A DNA stretch of 64,000 bases, from contig NBAY01000023.1 in assembly GCA_002794775.1 (NCBI GenBank), forward strand, positions 372,001-436,000, in the 5' to 3' direction. This document shows, piece after piece, positions 61,301 to 64,000 of the stretch (positions within the stretch are counted from its first letter, which is position 1; every line of letters begins with the position of its first letter). Made by a program: the position numbers and the translations under genes. The DNA comes from Porodaedalea pini. Lineage: Eukaryota; Basidiomycota; Agaricomycetes; Hymenochaetales; Hymenochaetaceae. The notes under the pieces were generated by a model. The model saw nothing but the letters and a program-made list of their open reading frames with translations. It did no database searches and was not told the origin of the DNA.

Positions 61301-64000
61301 GTGGGGTCATTAGCTGGTGTGTTGTATTTGAACTGAGGTCTCTGTACGTCTACTGCTGTGTTGGGATGTCCAGGCTTCAGTTCTGTCGTTTCCTGTGGTG
61401 GTGCTACATGTACTTGTGTAGGCTCACGTGGTGGAATAGAGTCGGGTACCAATTCTTCAATTGCTCTGGGCTCGGCCGATTCTTTCTCCTTTCCTTTATC
61501 TGTTTCTGTTTCCAGTATGCCCGAGTCCGTAGCTGGTTCATGTCCCTCTCGTTCTTTCATTGGTTTCGTTGTGCGTTTAGGTGAAGGAGAGTTGACTTTT
61601 CCTATATTTGCCAGTCTCACCGATCATCTCTGCTGGTCATGAGAATTGCCTGTATTGTCAAACTGAACCTTCCGTCCTTCCCCTATGTATTCGTCCTGGA
61701 TTTCTTTGATGTGGGCTTCCTCCTTACATGGCTGGGTCGGGGTATACATACTTGGTCCTGATATGGTGGGATAGTACGTATCAAACAAGTTTGCCATTTG
61801 GTGCGGTGGCGGATCTCATAGCACCATCATGTCGACAGGAATAGTTGTACCTGGAGGGACTTCGTTTGGGTGGTCTCGGTAGTACAAGTTCATTTGATCC
61901 AGTAGAGAAGAGCCTTGAGGTCTCAGCAGCAGTCATGTTCCTCCTGGCATCACAATGAATCCTTGCGCATCCAAGGCCAATAGTCACCGGTTCAGCAACG
62001 TGTCCCTGATCGTACAGTCCCTGAATAGGTGTGTGGTGCTGTGGCACATTGCACACGTTCAGGGTCCTGTATTCCTTACCTGCATATTTCTGGCTGGAGG
62101 TGGGCCTCTCGGTGGTGCCCTGTATTCTTCGCATGGTTGTCTGTAATCGTCGGGTCACTGGTACTCCCGTGGTTCATTATGGGCATACGGCTGATCTCGA
62201 GTGTACTGATCCTCATAGTCTCACCTTCAATAATCCTCCTTCCTTTTGCCCCAGAGATCCCATATCTCTGCTTGTAAGTCTGATACCATGCATGTGAGCA
62301 GGCTCAGTTCTGAGTCCTCTCGTTTGATGGGGGTCGGTGTGTATGGTCCAGATGCTGCGGCGACATGTTGCTGAGTAAAATATGGAGGTGCTGCAGGTAT
62401 CCCGAATGTTCCATACTGCGGTACTGCATATCCTTGCTGCACCCCAGGACCAGTTACTAGGACTCCTCCTGCTATAAGTCAGTTGAGTTCATTGTATAGT
62501 ACCGGTATATCCCAAGGAACACCAGCTGGGTGTCAAAAGTCAACCAACCAAAGTTGTTGTTTGAGATGCTGATTGGTGAGCCGGTTTAGACCTTCTCGAT
62601 AGAACCGCTTTTGATCTAGATCCAAAATGACTCCTTCTTGAACCAGATATGATGTAATATGCATAAAGCTTCGATGGTATTCTCCCAGGGCAGCCGTGCT
62701 CATCAAAACCTTGTTGGAATTCTCAGTGATGAAATTGATTAGATCTCCATAAGTGTATCTTATCGTTGCCGCTGGATAGAAGCCTAGGGCGGCTGTTTTG
62801 AATGACACGAAATCATTTTGTTGTGCCTGTGGGAGAGTCAACCATAGCAACTCTTCACGTACTGGTGCATAGTAACATGCCCAATTGATTTTCTGTAGAT
62901 CGGTGATCCCTGCACTCAATCCTAAGATGTTAACCTCTTCAAAGAATCATGGGATCCCTTCTGGTTCTACATCGGCATTCATTGCTGGTGCTCGCTTGTC
63001 GTGTCTGTTCAGCATTGTTGCTCCTGGGACTGGAGGATTTGGTCCAGTGATCGGGAGATTTCTGGGCTTGGTGAGGTCTGGAAGAGGATTGGCTACATTG
63101 GGCATGGGTTGCATCAGTGGTGCCGTTGGTGGGGCTTGTGAAGGTCCTTGGCTTGATCCTTGTGCAGTAGAATTAGCCATGACTGCTCTGACTATTGGTG
63201 GCGCCACGATATGGAGAGTCAGCAGAGCCGGTGTGGGTACACGTGAGGGTGGAGTCAGTTGTTCCAGAGTCGAAGGGCAAGTTTCTGGGTATGGGTCTGT
63301 GATCCTTGATATCGCAACAGGTATTGATCCTTCTGGAGTTGGTGGCAGTGGTGGTGGGACCAGATCCTCCTCTGATGTCTTGGACTGGTTCTGTGGTAAT
63401 TCTGGGGTCAATTGTTCTTTTTGGTTGGGGGTAGGATTCTCAGGTTCGGAGTTTCATTCTGTTGGTACTTCTATTGGTCCTCCTGTTTGAATCAGAGGTT
63501 TGTTGATCTGTCTTCTGATGGCTTGTCTCCCCCAATTAAGTGGTGACCCTGGTCTTGTGGGTGACAACGATCTGAGTGATTGGTTTCGATATGACATTGC
63601 CAATTCTTGTGGTCCTGGCAATACTAGTCTCCTGACCACTTCTTCGGATCTGGAGCGACTTTGTTCCCTTGTTGGACTCCTGTATCCTTCGAGCCCTGGA
63701 TTCTTTTCCTCACTTTCAGGTGTTCCCCTGGGTCTTCGTATCTGCTGACTGAGTGGTGTACTGGCGATGCTGAAATGCAACCTGTCGCCGGTTACGAAGC
63801 TTCCTGGGATACGAAGTGATATCGGTGTTTTGATGAGATCAGGTAGGATCCTTCTAGGTTTGATTGGTCATCCTCATTCTTGTGTGAGTTTGGGTTCGGT
63901 TACTAAGGGTGGCTGTTGTTGCTCGGTGCCCTGAAGTGTATTTTCTGGGTTGGTGGTTCCAGATCGGCGAAAAGGTGATGAGGATGCTTCTCTGGGAGCA
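58396..64000 (-). pseudogene. Element A gag-pol polyprotein (gag, protease, RT, RNase H)
   Basis: One long minus-strand frame, cut by the window edge. Order: Pro/Ser-rich gag start, gag helices (about 62900-62530), CCHC zinc knuckle CAMCHSTTHLFRDC (62055-62014), an acidic linker, a retropepsin with DMGAS in place of the usual DSGA or DTGA (near 61010), then reverse transcriptase with SRWFCIVKKDGKSLRIVHDL, TFQTPLGAF and YIDDVPIKGP at the active site, and RNase H with HLCIDSSIRGY and SQPKVELFGL. More than 20 internal stops, every one a TGA, plus one frameshift at an A/T run (60645-60649). Gag and pol appear to share one frame, unlike elements B and C. Confidence 0.85.

Larger units (their letters stand above)
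35315..64000 (-). mobile_element. Element A: large Ty3/Gypsy retrotransposon (partial)
   Basis: Outermost element. On the minus strand gag-pol enters from beyond 64000, runs to 58396, is interrupted by element B, and resumes at 43458 to end at 42190. Accessory frames and a probable 3' LTR follow. Without B the part seen is about 13.7 kb, already long for this superfamily. The 5' LTR is outside the window, so the boundaries are partly inferred. Confidence 0.6.

Noticed and set aside
42451..64000. UGA recoding (for example as Trp or Arg) in the retroelements
   Set aside because: Host genes here end in or avoid TGA normally (ECM14 stops at TGA), and the sites fit CpG decay of CGA codons; no sign of an altered nuclear code.

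Overview
This window looks like nuclear DNA of a mushroom-forming basidiomycete (Agaricomycetes, inferred). Its genes are split by many introns of about 50-70 nt with GT...AG ends. It carries clear eukaryotic housekeeping genes (ribosomal protein eL38, ATG13, ECM14), a GH105 glycosidase, and chromodomain-bearing Ty3/Gypsy retrotransposons of the fungal type. No tRNA, rRNA, CRISPR or bacterial operon was seen.

Layout. 1-24 kb is host-gene territory: RPL38 (+), two weak hypothetical genes (-), a tandem pair of Old Yellow Enzyme genes (-) of which one is dead, a secreted GH105 hydrolase (+), a segmental duplication carrying the GH105 tail plus a protein-kinase-like gene (first copy decayed, second open), ATG13 (+), and ECM14 (-) with a 7-nt micro-exon. 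25-32 kb is a duplicated non-coding region plus a Tc1/mariner-type element and an 851-bp fold-back palindrome built from two inverted copies of that element's end. 33-64 kb is a nested stack of retrotransposons.

The stack, outside to inside. Element A (minus strand, 35315 to beyond 64000) is a Ty3/Gypsy element whose gag-pol is followed by three accessory reading frames (one antisense, two sense) before a probable 3' LTR. Element B (minus, 43459-58395, a chromovirus) sits inside A's pol. Element C (plus, 46509-52750, a chromovirus) sits inside B's pol. Two copies of an LTR-like sequence D (43497-44430 and 45574-46449) sit inside B. Target-site duplications and restoration of the host reading frame support every step of the B, C and D insertions.

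A strong mutational theme runs through the repeats. Almost every internal stop is TGA, most simply explained as CGA (Arg) to TGA by C-to-T change at CpG, and all five differences between B's two LTRs are CpG transitions. This points to CpG methylation and deamination of repeats. Elements B and C carry X-XXY-YYZ heptamers at the gag/pol overlap, so -1 ribosomal frameshifting is the likely way pol is made. Element A's large accessory cargo and the unknown reading frame at 33-35 kb are the parts I could not match to any known family.
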